From Pomphorhynchus laevis (taxonomy: Eukaryota > Acanthocephala > Palaeacanthocephala > Echinorhynchida > Pomphorhynchidae), in assembly GCA_012934845.2 (NCBI GenBank), contig WNNJ02002138.1, positions 90,667 through 154,666 of the forward strand: a stretch of 64,000 nucleotides of DNA, in the 5' to 3' direction. Numbering within the stretch: position 1 is the first letter of the stretch; the number at the start of each line of letters is the position of its first letter. A program made the translations under genes and the position numbers. Positions 42,387 to 54,379 of the stretch are shown piece by piece. The notes beneath the pieces are model-generated. The model saw only the letters and a list, made by a program, of their open reading frames with translations, did no database searches and had not been told where the DNA came from.

Positions 42387-43603
42387 ATGCAATCGGAGCC
42401 TTCAAGGGTTACAATTTCCAGCGAACATTTTCACAATTTCCAAGGAGAGAATATTGTGAGTTTCAATGCTTTTACGACGATAACTCGAACTTCTAAGGTC
42501 AGTAACTTTTTGTGTTCATCAATTGATGGGGAGGAACTTCCCCCATCCCGAAATGAAGAACTTAATAATCATTAAGCCTACGAAACCTATAGTTAAAGAT
42601 CAATTATACAACATTTTTCTACGAGATTTTGTTAAAATTTACAAGAACCGAGTTCATTTCAACAAAGTAAAACTTTTTCCATGGGAGATTAAAATCTCGT
42701 TTGTATCTTCAGACCTACTAACTACTTATTTTGACTTCTCAAATAATCTCAAAGAACAAGGGGATATAATTATTAAGCCTATTATGGCGTCATTATAAAT
42801 AAATAACCTTCCTTGCTCGTTAGAAGATGAAGATAAAAAAGTACTTATGGACAGATTCCAGGTTTCCAATCTACGACAATTACTGGGTAGGGATGGTAAC
42901 CCTATACAGGTAGGATTCTGTTCCGCCTCTCTCTGTCGACAGAGTGGAAATTCTCTCTAAATCGGCATCAAACCCTTTCATGGGATTTAATATACACTTT
43001 TCGATTGTGGACATTGACGAGTTCACCTACCCCCACTGCAGCCGATGTCACAAATAAAGGCACTGGGCTTCCAGCTGCAATGAGACGCCTACATGTGGTT
43101 CGTGTAGATCCGCCACATGTTCCTCCCTTCCTTCCAACGACCCCTGCCAAGCCATTCCATCGTGTACAAACTGCGGAGGAAGCCATCCGGCTTGGCGCAG
43201 GTCCTGTCTCAAGTTTAAGGCGTACAAAGCTCAATTTGTTCGACCGTCAAAAACAAAAACATCCACCTCCTATTCAAACATCGCAGGTCCACAGCGGATG
43301 GACGATTCTGAGATCACTAAATTGATGGACCTAAAAATAGAAGCATCACACAAGAGGCTAGAAAATTTCATCCTAATTGCCATCGGGGCCGTTAACACGA
43401 ATCCTACAGTGTCAGCACCACCGAATATTCCTGTATCGAAGAAAAGGGGAGGATCGGCCCATCCCGTCCCCCAATCAAGATTGGGAAGCTCCTCAAGAGC
43501 AAGAAAGGGGGAAATGAAGATATTGCCCAGGCAAAAGTACCTACCCTGTACGGAGCTGGTAGCGGGAAGGATAACCTTCCTGCACCTAGCTCTGTCTAGG
43601 TAG
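42387..43603 (+). pseudogene. A2 ORF1 (zinc-knuckle nucleocapsid-like protein)
   Basis: MQSEPSRVTISSEHFHNF begins ORF1. A conserved central domain follows (GRNFPHPEMKNLIIIKP, FVKIYKNRVHFNKVK). CCHC-type zinc knuckles lie about 43020-43230 in shifted frames (CSRCHK, CGS, SCTNCGGSHPAWRRSC). A C-terminal stretch reads MDLKIEASHKRLENFILI. Knuckle-bearing ORF1 proteins bind LINE RNA in the I/Jockey/R1 groups. Several frame changes break it. Confidence 0.72.
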
Positions 43604-43632
43604 GCAATCCCCCATCCAACTAATCCATCACA

Positions 43633-46083
43633 ATGCAGAGAACTCGTGAGCCTTTTTCACTGAATGTCCTTCAGTGGAATTCGAGAGGTGCTTCTGCCCT
43701 TAGACTTTTATCTGGTAGAGATGCAGATGTTATAGTCCTTCAGGAGACGCGGTTTATCCGTCTTCCTCAGGACATTACTTAATTTATCCCAAAGCATATC
43801 TGTTCCCACTATACTCCGTACATAACCCCACCTCACTCCTCCTCATCTCACTGACTCTTGAGATTAGTTTAGTGCTCGTTAAGATCCTCCTTCCTATTAA
43901 ACTATTCATGTCCAGCCATGTCTTGTTTAGTAGTTTGCCCTCAGTAAGAACGGTAAACGCCTCAGTCTAGCCAATGTCTACATCCGACCAGGGGAAATTC
44001 ACAAAAACCGTGACCTCCTGGATAATATTATTGACAGCGGTTATGACATGATACTTGAGGATTTCAACGACAGAACTGGTCGTTGGATCGATGCAGCACT
44101 TCGCAAAGCTAGGAACGGTTATCTTATTCACAAACTTCCATCCCCTACCTTTCATTGCATATCAACGAATTCTATCCTCGACATTTTACTGCTTCACTCG
44201 AGGTGATTGTTAAATCCCCTCTGCACGGAGCAGTCGCGCTAGCAATTGTCCACCTCTCATGACCTAATTCGTTGGAGAATTGAGGAAGATACATTGCTTC
44301 GAAGGAGGTTTCACTTTGATCCGATCAGAGTAGCCTTCTTCCAGGCGGCTATCCAACTCTTTCCCAGAATAGGAAATGAGAGTCTGACCGAATTTAATAC
44401 CTACCTCTTTTCGCAAGCAACCGCGATTTTATCGACCACCTATAAAGGTCGTATATACAATCCCACTCCGACGAAACTCAACGTCCTAGCGAAATTGCCA
44501 AACCTCCCTAATCTCTCTGTTTCCGCCGGACAGGCGCTCTCGAATGAAGACTAGAGCACTAGATATAGGTTCCAGCTGAGTAGGGATAGGACGAGTATTG
44601 CTCGCCTTAATCCTTCTCAGTCTTCCTTTTGGAAGATTTTCAAGAAGGAGAAGTTTGTTTGCTGGAGGATAGAGCATTGGGTTGGATAGGGAATGTAGGC
44701 CTTGATAAAGTTTTAGAGGAGTCACTAGCCCTACACAACTATGGAGCCACTCAATCACCTCAACCAATCCCGCCTTGGTGTAACTTCAGAAGTAGGGATC
44801 TATCTGTTACGGATATCCTTAACTCCTGGGGTCCACTCTCGGGTACCTCCAAATCCGTAGCTCTACTTTCTTCTCGGGTCTGTCAGCTTTTGACAGCTGA
44901 TCAGAGAAGAGAGGTGGCCGTCACAATGCTTTAAGCCTCTCCATTCGAGGTAGCAGGCATCAATATAGTAAGCTTGTTTTTATTCCTAAGAAAAACTCCT
45001 GCTCATGCCCTAAAGATCTGCGACCCATTTCGATTCAAAATGCCCTCGTGTCGATTTACGAAAAAGCGCTTGCGCGTAAAATCTGCGACCATCTAAGTAG
45101 GCGAAATTTAATCCCACCAGGTTTTCATGGGTTAGTTTAAGGTCGCTCGGTTTATTCAGCAGTAGGTGAAGTGGAACAGTTTTGTCGGGATAATAGCCAT
45201 CGTCTAGTTGTGGATGTTTTCCTTGACTTTTCTGCTGCATTTGACCACATCTCCATTTCCTTTGTGATCTCTTCTCTCATGTCGCTCGGGTTGCCTGCGA
45301 GAATTGTGAATAGGGTGGAGATTCTGCTGTACACCAAGCGATTTTACTATGAAGACGACCCAGATGCGCGTCAGTTCTAACCTATTACGGGTGTGCCTCT
45401 AGGTTTTTCACTTTCTCCAATCTTGTATCTTGCTGCCTCCATTAACCTATTCAAAATATTTAAACGCGAACAACGTCTTGTGGTGTATGCTGATGACACC
45501 ACATCCCTGTTCTCTGGACACAGGTGCAAAGTCGTAGTTTCTGACATCAGCCGTTTCTTTTAAAGATTAAAAGACCAGCTACCCATACCCAACCTTATTT
45601 TAAACTCCTCCAAATCGCAGGTTGTTGTCTTTCATGGCTTCCCTGCGATGAAGCAAAATTTAAAAGATTAGCACTCTTCTCCATATTTGCCTCTGAACCA
45701 CTTCCCACCTTCACAAGTCGAGTAAAATACCTGGGGTTCACCGTTACGGTGAACTGGTCGGCGAAAGCTGACTTGGATAGACTTAAACGTATCCTGAAGA
45801 AAGCTAGGTGGGCCCTGAAACGGGCCCAGCATCTGTCATTGAAAGGGAAAACCCAGGTGCGCCTTTGGGGTACCTGGGCTATCTCGGGACTAGTCTTCTT
45901 CTCAAGAGGACGTCCCCCAGAGCAAAGGCTAAGGTTTCTTAAGCTCATCGTCTCACGTTTACACAGCATAGTCCGCGCCGATTAGATTCTTCGGGGGGTG
46001 AAAGACCCCGGGTGGTTCAGTTGGAAGGCGGGGTGTTGGATCGGTTGGGCGGCTCAGATCCCCCTGGATTTGAGGCCATGAAG
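43633..46083 (+). pseudogene. A2 ORF2: endonuclease, linker, RT
   Basis: The endonuclease starts MQRTREPFSLNVLQWNSRG and has ADVIVLQETR (catalytic E). It continues as YIRPGEIHKNRDLLDNI, ILEDFNDRTGRW and SILDILLLHS. The linker reads LRRRFHFDPIRVAFFQAAIQ. The RT has VDVFLDFSAAFDHISISF (45205), FSLSPILYLAAS and VVYADDTTSLFSGHR (45480). The C-terminus ends in GVKDPGWFSW and IPLDLRP near 46070. More than eight stops or frame changes are spread over the frame. Confidence 0.78.
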
Positions 46084-46299
46084 AATGGGAAGACTGCAAG
46101 AAAGAAATGAACGGTGGTTTCCGTTTTTAACTGACACTCATTAACTGACTGTTATTACTTTTTTTCATTTATGTTCTGTGATTTAATAAGATCTTTATTA
46201 TTATTTTATTAGAAAAACGTGTATAAAATCGCTAGCACCATTGTCCTGAGTAAAACTGACTAAACGCATTTAAGTGAGGTTTTGTAACTGGTCCACATT

Positions 46300-47300
46300 T
46301 TGCCAAAAAATGCACACAAGCGAACAAGTGTCGGATCATCAAAGCCCTTACATTTTTTCCTGGAAAATCGTCTTATATTCAAGCAATTTCAAGCATGCAG
46401 GTTCGTGGATTTTCATATATTTTGTCCTCTGGTACGGAGATGGAACTACCTCCAGTGCCTAAATATAATAAAAGAATTATTTTTAACACAGTACGATATT
46501 TTGAAGCAGATATTAGAGTTTCCATATGCTCATTCGGTATAGCTGGAGAATATTTAAGATACTTCAAGACTTATCTATCGAATTTGGCCAATATCACATA
46601 CAAGCATATTCAGGCATCCTAAAAGTTAACAATGTTCCACAATTTTTGTCATAAGGGGACATTGAGGTATTGGAGAATAAATTCGGGATTTTTAACTTCA
46701 GCAAATTATGGAGAAGAACGTTGGTTCACTTCTAGCGTTTTGCTCTGCCTCAGTGGATCAGGCGGATTGCCTGGAGAAGAAAGCGTGTAATCCTTTTTTG
46801 AAGACACAACTTAAAGTTCTCTGTGGTAGGATTGGACAACTTGACGTACCCCCATTTCAATTTATATCATCAATGGGGGCATCGGTTCTTGAAATGTGAT
46901 CGACCCCGGTCCTGCGGGTTTTGTGGTTCATTAGAGGACCATTCTGGCAAAAAGTGTGAATTACCCCCTCACTGCTCAAATTGTGGGGTTATCCATCCCT
47001 CCTAGCCCCGGAAATGCTCCTACTTCAAAGATTATAAAATAAGACACCTTGGTTCTGCTGGTAAACCAGAAAACTTTGCAAACGCCGTGGTCTTTAAGTC
47101 ACCGTCACCCGGTGATCTTCCTGAAGTTGAAATTATTCGTCTAATGAAGTAAGGCATCAAGCCCATATTTTAGAAGTTAAAAAATTTGATATTTCCTTTG
47201 CTTCCAAATTTGCGAACCCCAAATCTCATGCTGTGTCTAACATCAATCCTTCTATCAAACCTTCTAAGAGAACAACTCCTGGAATATTGCCTCATTGATA
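46300..47300 (+). pseudogene. A3 ORF1 remnant with CCHC knuckles
   Basis: PKNAHKRTSVGSSKP and MELPPVPKYNKRIIFNTVRY belong to the central ORF1 domain. The zinc-knuckle region is the best preserved part: HQWGHRFLKCDRPRSCGFCG, then HSGKKCELPPHCSNCGVIHP and PRKC (46855-47020). The frame is broken by several stops. Confidence 0.72.
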
Positions 47301-47417
47301 AATAAAGATAATGCCGGTGGGCAAGTGTCTTCTCCGAGATGAGCTAAGAGTGAGAAGGGCAACCTCTCTCTTGATTCGTGCTAGGAGGAGGCATCTCAAT
47401 CCAGCTAACTTAACACA

Positions 47418-49800
47418 ATGCAAAGTATTCAAGAGCCTTTTTTACTGAATATCCTTCAGTGGAATTCGGGAGGTGTTTCCGCCCTTAGCCTTCTATCTTA
47501 TAGAGATGCAGATGTTATAGTCCTTCGGGAGACGCGGTCAATCCGTATCCCTCAGGACATTACTCGATTTATCCATAAACACATGTACAACCACTTTACT
47601 CCGTACATAACCCCTCCTCATACTTTTCTTCTCAAGGTCTTTTAACCCTAGTTAAGTGCTCCTTAAGATCGTCCCTTCTTTTAAACTTTTCATGTACAAC
47701 CCTGTCTAGTTTAGTAGTTTCACTCTGTAAGAACGGGAAACATATCAGTATAGCCAATATCTAGATTAGGCAAGGGGAAATTCACAAAAATTGTGAACTC
47801 CTGGACTGTATTTTAGGTAATGGCTATGACATGTTACTTGAATTCAACGACAGAAGTAGTCGTTAGATTAATGCTGCACTCCGCAGAGCAAGAAACAATT
47901 ATTTTATCGTCCCCCACCTTCTATTGCTTAACAACTAATTCTCTCCTCAACATTTTACTGCGTCATAAGATGTGGTTGTTGAAACCCATCTGAACTGAGC
48001 AGTCTCGCCAAAAACAGACTACCTCTCATGACCTTATTCGTTGGCGGATAAAGGAAGATACTTTGCTTAGAAGGAGGTTTCACTTTGATCCTATCAGAGT
48101 GGCTTTCTTTCAACCTGCTTACCAACTCTTCCGCATAATTGGAATTGAGAGTTTGATCGAATTTAATTCCTACCTCTCATTGCAAGCTACCGCGATTCTT
48201 TTGACTACCTATAAAGGTCAAATTTTCAATCGCACTCCAACAAAACTCACGGTCCTGGCTAAAATGCTATACCTTCCCAATCTCTCTGTTTCCGCCAGAC
48301 AAGCCATCTCGAATGAATACTGGAGCTCTAAATATAGATTCCAGCTGAGCATGGATAGGGCGAGCCTTGCTCACCTTTGCCCTTCTCAGTCTTCCTTTTG
48401 GAAGATATTCAAGAAAGAGAAGTCTGTCTGCTAGAGGGACAGGGCTGTGGGTTGAATTGGGAGCATTGGCCTTGACAGAGTTTTGGAAGAGTCACTATTC
48501 GTACACAACTATTGAGCCACTCAATCTCCCCAACCAATCCCGTCTTGGGGTGACTTCGAGAGCAGGGACTTATCTGTCACAGATATCAAAAACTCCTGGG
48601 GTCCATTTCGGGCACCTCAAAATTCGTCTCACTACTGTATTCTCGAGTCTGTCAGCTTCTGACAGCCGGTCAAAGAAGAGAAGTGGTCGTCACAATGAGT
48701 TTAGCTTCACCATCCGATGTTGGCATCAATATTAGTTTTTAAATTTTTTACCCAAACGTAATCCGGTCTCATGTCCTAAAGACCTGTGGCCTATTTCGAT
48801 TTAAAACTCCCTCATCTCTATCTGTGAAAAAGCGCTTGCGCGTAGAATTCGCGACCATTTAAGTAGGCGTAACTTAATCCCACCAAATTTTCATGGTTTT
48901 GTCAAAGGACGCTCAGTTCATTCAGCAATAGGTGAAGTTCATCAGTTTTTTCGGGATAACAGTCATTAACTCGCTGCGGCTGTTTTCCTTGACTTTTCTG
49001 CTGCATTTGACCGCGTTTCCATTCCCTTTGTTATCTCCTCTCTCAGGTCTCTCGGTTTGCCTGAGAGAATTTTTAACAGGGTACACCAAGTGGTTCTTCT
49101 ATGAAGGCGACCCTGATGCGCGTCAGTTCTACCATATTACGGATGTGCCTCAAGGATCCCCACTCTCTTCTATCTTATATCTTGCTGCCCCCATTGTATT
49201 ATTCAAGAATTTTAAACGTGATCATCATCTAGTGTTATACGCTATTGATATCACAGCCCTGTTCTTTGGACGCAGGTGCCAAGATGTAATCTCAGACATC
49301 TGCCGTTTCTTTTTAAGATTAAAAGATCAGCGACCCATATCCAATCTTATTTTGAACTCTACTAAATCGCAGGTGGTCGTTTTTCATGGCGCCTTTCAGC
49401 TCTATCTTTCATATTTACTAATCAATCACTCCCTACCTTCACAAGTCGAGTAAGATACCTGGGGTTCACCATTGCGATGAACTGGTCAGCGAAAACTGAC
49501 CTGGATAAGCGCAATCGTATTATGAAGAGAGCTAGGTGAGCCATGAAACAAGCCCAGCATCTGTCATTGAACCAAGTGCGCCTCTAAGTTACTTTGTCTA
49601 TTTCGGGATTAGTCTTCTTTTTAGACGACGTCCTCCAGAGTAAAGGCTAAGGTTTCTCAAGCTCCTCATCTCGCGATCACCGAGCATTGTTTTCTTCGAT
49701 TGGATTTTTTTTTGGGGGGGGGTGAAATACCCCGGGTGTTTCAGTCGGAAAGCGACGTGTTTGATTGGATGCATGGCTCAAATCCCGATGGACCTGAGTC
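47418..49800 (+). pseudogene. A3 ORF2 remnant
   Basis: The endonuclease start MQSIQEPFLLNILQWNSGG and ADVIVLRETRSIRIPQDIT are followed by the linker FHFDPIRVAFFQPAYQLFR (48075). The RT has VFLDFSAAFDRVSIPF (48985), VPQGSPLSSILYLAAP (49150) and LVLYAIDITALFFGRR, where the YADD box is lost. The C-terminal domain to about 49800 is heavily shifted. No function is expected. Confidence 0.75.
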
Positions 49801-50366
49801 CATAACAAAGATAAAGAATAGATAACGAATTTTTAATAACTGACTGTTTTCTATTGTTTTTCTTTTATACATGTTTCGTTTATAATTATTTCTTATCAGT
49901 TGTTATTTATTAAGACAATCTTTATTCATTAAAATGCCATATATGATACATTAAATATCGATGTGTTTATTATACCAAATGCATTATACAGTACGAGATT
50001 AATTCGTCTTGTTATTTGCTATCTTTATATTTCCCTGTCATCAATAAATAAGATTTTTTTCATTTACGATTTGTAACAAGGCATCGTTTAGTACTTATAC
50101 CAATGTCCAAATCTAATATGATTGCATCTAGACATGTATGCAGTAAAACACAAACAACCTCTTAAACTTATCATCGCCACCCTACTCTTTTTGATCTATT
50201 AAAACATGATGTATGAAAGCATAAAAAAATTAAAATATATTAGTCATTTTTATTCAGACGTGGAAGAATGACGAAAAACATTGCTAGATGCCGTTTCGTA
50301 TAAGAAGGTTATGTTGAAATTACTAGAACGATTCATTCACATGATTAGTTTATAGAGCCGTCTGCT

Positions 50367-50425
50367 AGAATATGAATTTACGAACAAATTCATATTCTAT
50401 ATGGCATAAAAATAAGTCACCTTTA
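50367..50425. repeat. 48-bp direct repeat copy 1 plus 13-bp hairpin
   Basis: Positions 50378-50425 repeat exactly at 50741-50788 (start TTACGAACAAATTCATATTC). In this copy the flank also forms a perfect hairpin, AGAATATGAATTT / AAATTCATATTCT (50367-50398). Confidence 0.9.
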
Positions 50426-50740
50426 AAATTTAAATTAAAAATCGTTTTAATTAGGATAATGTAGGGGCATTTATTATGGGACTGTTCTTTAAACTTAGTG
50501 AAATTTAAACAAATTAAAATTAAATAAGTTGATGAGTTATTTAGTTAATATTAATTTAATGTTCATATCTAGATATACACCTTATTTATCATTAATATTG
50601 GTTTTGTTAAGAATGAGGCTACCTGGATAAATTTGTTCACTAATCGAATAAAAATTATTAGAATTAAATACACATATATCATCAATGTAACGAAACATAT
50701 ATTTCATATCTTTATATAATTTTATTTATTGCTTACACGG

Positions 50741-50788
50741 TTACGAACAAATTCATATTCTATATGGCATAAAAATAAGTCACCTTTA
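50741..50788. repeat. 48-bp direct repeat copy 2
   Basis: Exact duplicate of 50378-50425, 363 bp away, within the PLE2 RT coding relic. Here it encodes DLFLCHIEYEFV in its proper RT context, so this is likely the original and the other the copy. Confidence 0.9.
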
Positions 50789-51059
50789 TTTGGCTTGGGC
50801 TACTATTACCCCCATTGAAACATCTTTATTGTCTAAATAAGTATGCCCCAACTTTTAAATAATTTTGATTTATTAAAATATTTAAGGATTCTATTAATTC
50901 GATTTTATCCATATCTTTATATTTATTTGATGTTGTAATTTTAATTATATATGCGTTATAGTTATTATAGCATATATATGTATCTTTTCTGAAAATAATT
51001 ACCAAAAATTCTTTAATAGAGAGGCTAGTTATAAGTCAAAGCAAAAATCAAAATACAAT

Positions 51060-54000
51060 GTTACAAACGTCTCCTAGCGAGCAACAATAATTAAAATAAG
51101 CTAATTTCGCAATCGATATGTCAATGACTTAAATAACTCATTGTTAAAACAAGTCTCTTTAGGTTGTCGACATTGCATTCCGCGTTATCCGTATTTGAGC
51201 TTGGACTTCCTCAGATGTTACAATAGGTAAATGTCGCGCGGATCGGAGAGCTCGCAAGTACATGAGACTGCCCTTGCAAAGGAGAGGCTTATTTTCGTTC
51301 GTAACTAGGCACGGAATCCGCGCATAGGGCTTCCTTTTTTCATTAAGCTTCCGCGCAATCGTCTTGATCATGGCATCTGCTGATGGTCCGATCCCACCAG
51401 TCACGGCTATAACTATCGGACAGAATGTACTGTGGTCCACCTCCTTTATTCGCTCATCATATTTGCTGCGTTTTCGCGTCTCGTGATACTCGAAGCAAGA
51501 TGGTACGGATTTTCACTGGTATGATGGAGCATTGCTGTTAAAAATACAAACGTCATAAACGTTCTCTCCATCCTGCCGCCAAACAGGCCGCAACATACGA
51601 TATCTGGGCATGCATCTGGTTTTCTTGTAGTTTTGACCCGTTGGAAAAGAATTGATTCGGGTACCGGTTCAAGCTGAGGTTCAAGTCCCACTCCATTGCA
51701 TCAAGTGTCAATGTGTCAGCCACTATATCGCGAATCTCGTTGTCGGATAATAAGCAGGATACCCCTTTTACAGGAAAGAGCATGTGTCATGTTCTGATTG
51801 TCGCCACAAATACAGTTTTTCGCCATACCTGTGGGGGTCCAGTTGAAGCAAGCAGCTAGATCATCCCGAAACTCTCTCGACGTAAGATGAAGCCCTTGTT
51901 GTTCTAGTGGTCGTACTGTAAGTCAGCTGGATGTACCCTTTAAAACAGAAACTGTAGATGTCTATACATGCCTTATGTACCAAACTCGTTTATCTCATTT
52001 AGTTTATTGATGTGGCGCTTGTTGTTCATGTGTTTAATGGTGTTGGCTGTCATCATCTGCTGAGTATGTCTTTGGACTGGATTTGTAGTATCATCGTATG
52101 TTTTGCACAGCATTTTAGAGGCCATATATTGATGTTCTGCTTCCTTTACCGGATCCATCATCCCAAGACCGCCCATACTTGGCAGAAGAGTGTATATTGA
52201 TTTGAGGATTGATGAAGTGGGGTGATCAAACGTTTTAGACACAAATACATCGTAGATATCGTCACCTAGCGGTTTAAACCATTCAGGGGAGCACGCCGTT
52301 GTACGTAAAAGGTGAACCCATTTATACTGGAAGGCATGACCATAGGCCGCGTAGGCGGAGTGAGCATCAACGTCCGAGATATTACTCATCTTTGATACGA
52401 TATTCTGCTATCGACCAGTAACGCACGTCCCTTTCTCTTCAACGAAGTCAGTGGAACCCATGGGTGCTCCAAGCAGTATCACACCGCGTTTGGACATCAA
52501 ACATTCGTTTCCGCGAGCAGTTCATGTGCGACTTTGGTTCATAAATGATAATAGAGAAGATTACTCTTTATGTCGTTGACAAAGTACCCGTATTGAGGAC
52601 CAGTGATTTGCAAGATATCCCATATAACTCTCAAATCTTTCAGCGGTCCAACAAAAGTTGAATCATCTGCATGCCATCGCTGCGTGATGCTCGAAATCCT
52701 TGCTTGTATTCTATTTATTAGTGGCAACGATGCCGTTGCAAATGCGGCCATTGCAAGCGGGTCACCTTGGGTAAAACCCTCTTTCGATAGTATCTCGCCG
52801 CCATCTCCAACCATGATCGCGTGACCTCCATACATGTTATTAAGCATTCAACCCATCGATGGACAAACCATCCAAATATTTGCTAGCGTTAATTTTCGGC
52901 TGATTCTGTTAAACGCGTGCTGACATCAATGGAGATAATTCCCATTTTAGAATTTGAGTGGAATTGCTCTGATAACGAGTGAATCGCGTATTCTATTCCA
53001 CCACGTTGTGCAGCACACAATTGTTCAAGGCCTGCTACAGCTTGAAGGTCAGACTTGACTACATTCTCAAATGTTTTACATATGATTCGTCTTAGTGCAT
53101 CTCCTATCCCTATATGTCTGACGCCAGGATTGTTGTACAATGCGATGAGACGTGATGCGGCCAAAGCTTCCAACACCTCAAAATTAATTTTATCCTTCAC
53201 AATCCTAAATGCCAAACGCGAGATTATCTCCGCCAAATTTCGTGAATGTGTCTTGAATGTCGTTACTATTCGCTTGAACTCATGGGCAGTGACCCCTGAT
53301 GGTCCAGCACATCCACGAGTCTTAAAGGCCGCAGCAATTACATGGTCTGCGTCTATCACGGTAAAGACAACGTCATAATAAATGACACAATTTGGCAGTG
53401 GTCTTTGCAGCAATGCTTCCTGGTCAGCGTTTATGCCCTCCGGATGCATTTCACATAATATCTCACGTACACTACGTCCGTTGAAATCATCGTCACAATG
53501 AAATATCGGACAATTGACTGTGTCCGATTGTTCCAGGGTTTTGATCGCAGCGGTGGTATTGCCAGATTTGATCAATGACGAGAAGCGTTATTTGCAGTCA
53601 ATACGTTTGACTATGTTGTTATTTAATATACATTTTTGTTGGAGTACACGAGCTTCGTCCAGTAAGTTCTGAAGTTGACCGCTGTGACATAGTGTAAGGC
53701 GTCTTTTTAGCGTTTTCCTCATCAATTACACCTTCCGTGATAGAATTCGTTGAAGTAGGTAGTTATTACCGAAACTTCTTTCAATGCCAAGTATTCTCCG
53801 TCTAACTTATCCGCAACCTTTTTGTATTTTTCCTCCAAATATGCACTAGCAAGCTCATGTCTATACGACGGACGAAACGTATCTCTATATTCGACAGTAT
53901 TAGAGTGTTCATTTCTTGTCGATTCATGAACACGTTGATTCTCTACTTGAGATTCTTGAGTTAAAGTACCCCTTGTACTTTCATCAGTAATTGGCAGTTG

Positions 54001-54226
54001 ACGTGGGATATCAACATTTGTGGTTTGGCTGTCGATTGGTAGGGCGGGGTCGGCACCTCAAAATTTCTGTAATTGTTGGCGATTCCTGCAATAAGGAGCC
54101 AAACAATGAACACATTTTATATTCATTCTCCCACATCGGTAACTTTGACAAACAGCCCTGTTTCCGTTACAATTGCAGCATCGTGTTCATCTCAACTCCG
54201 CTGAGATGCAGGTTTTCTCTGGGCAT
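51060..54226 (-). mobile_element. Family C copy C4, full length, decayed
   Basis: A minus-strand copy from the start at 54226 (MPRENLH, cf. MPRGKP) to the nuclease C-terminus near 51159. A minisatellite built on GTTGTCGTCAA lies directly upstream (54260-54375). Confidence 0.85.
51159..54226 (-). pseudogene. C4 RT-nuclease ORF remnants
   Basis: The Cys motif is recognisable at 54190-54060 (CCNCNGNRAVCQSYRCGRMN, then CVHCLAPYC). The RT shows NPGVRHIGIGDALRRIICKT (about 53120), EGFTQGDPLAMAAFATAS (about 52780) and ITQRWHADDSTFVGP (about 52675), where the usual YADD reads HADD. The middle and thumb segments (52389-51973) and the nuclease pieces EPQLEPVPESILFQ, PDIVCCGLFGGRMERTF and DHSTFCPIVIAVTGG follow. 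It has six or more frame breaks. Confidence 0.8.
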
Positions 54227-54259
54227 GTTAATAGTTGTGTTCACGTGATTGTTCGCGTG

Positions 54260-54375
54260 GCTATCGTTGATTGTCGTCAAAGGTTGTCGTTGTCGTCAAA
54301 TTTTGTCGTCAATGTTGTCGTCAATGGTTGTTAATGCTGTCGTCGAAGGTTGTCGAAAAATGTTGTCGTTGTGTG
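54260..54375. repeat. Minisatellite of TTGTCGTCAA-type units
   Basis: About nine irregular copies of a 10-15-bp unit based on GTTGTCGTCAAWG, immediately upstream of the C4 start. Its position parallels the 13-bp array upstream of C0. Confidence 0.85.
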
Positions 54376-54379
54376 TTTA

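Larger units (their letters stand above)
42370..46209 (+). mobile_element. LINE family A copy A2, full length, decayed
   Basis: It starts immediately after the A4 duplication and ends with ATCTTTATTATTATTTTA. The order is a short 5' UTR, ORF1 with CCHC knuckles (42387-43603), then ORF2 with endonuclease, linker, RT and C-terminal domain (43633-46083). All parts of family A are seen here in order, so this copy defines the family's layout. Confidence 0.88.
46216..49930 (+). mobile_element. LINE family A copy A3, full length, more decayed
   Basis: Directly downstream of A2 in the same orientation. ORF1 remnants (46300-47300) with good zinc knuckles are followed by ORF2 remnants (47418-49800) and the family tail AAGACAATCTTTATTCATT. 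It is more diverged than A2. Confidence 0.85.
50180..51050 (-). mobile_element. Penelope-like RT relic PLE2
   Basis: On the minus strand: a KYKDMDKIELIESLNILINQ segment, NYLKVGAYLF and a G-rich SP motif area. Then come DLFLCHIEYEFVRN, MFRYIDDICVFNSNNFYSIS (the RYIDDI catalytic motif, about 50705) and IYPGSLILNKTNIND. The order matches Penelope-like RTs. No GIY-YIG domain is seen. A 48-bp internal segment is duplicated (50378-50425 and 50741-50788). It is heavily decayed. Confidence 0.72.

Noticed and set aside
50378-50788. Pair of direct repeats as possible LTRs
   Set aside because: Only 48 bp long and 363 bp apart, both inside a Penelope-like RT coding relic, with no LTR-element genes between them.
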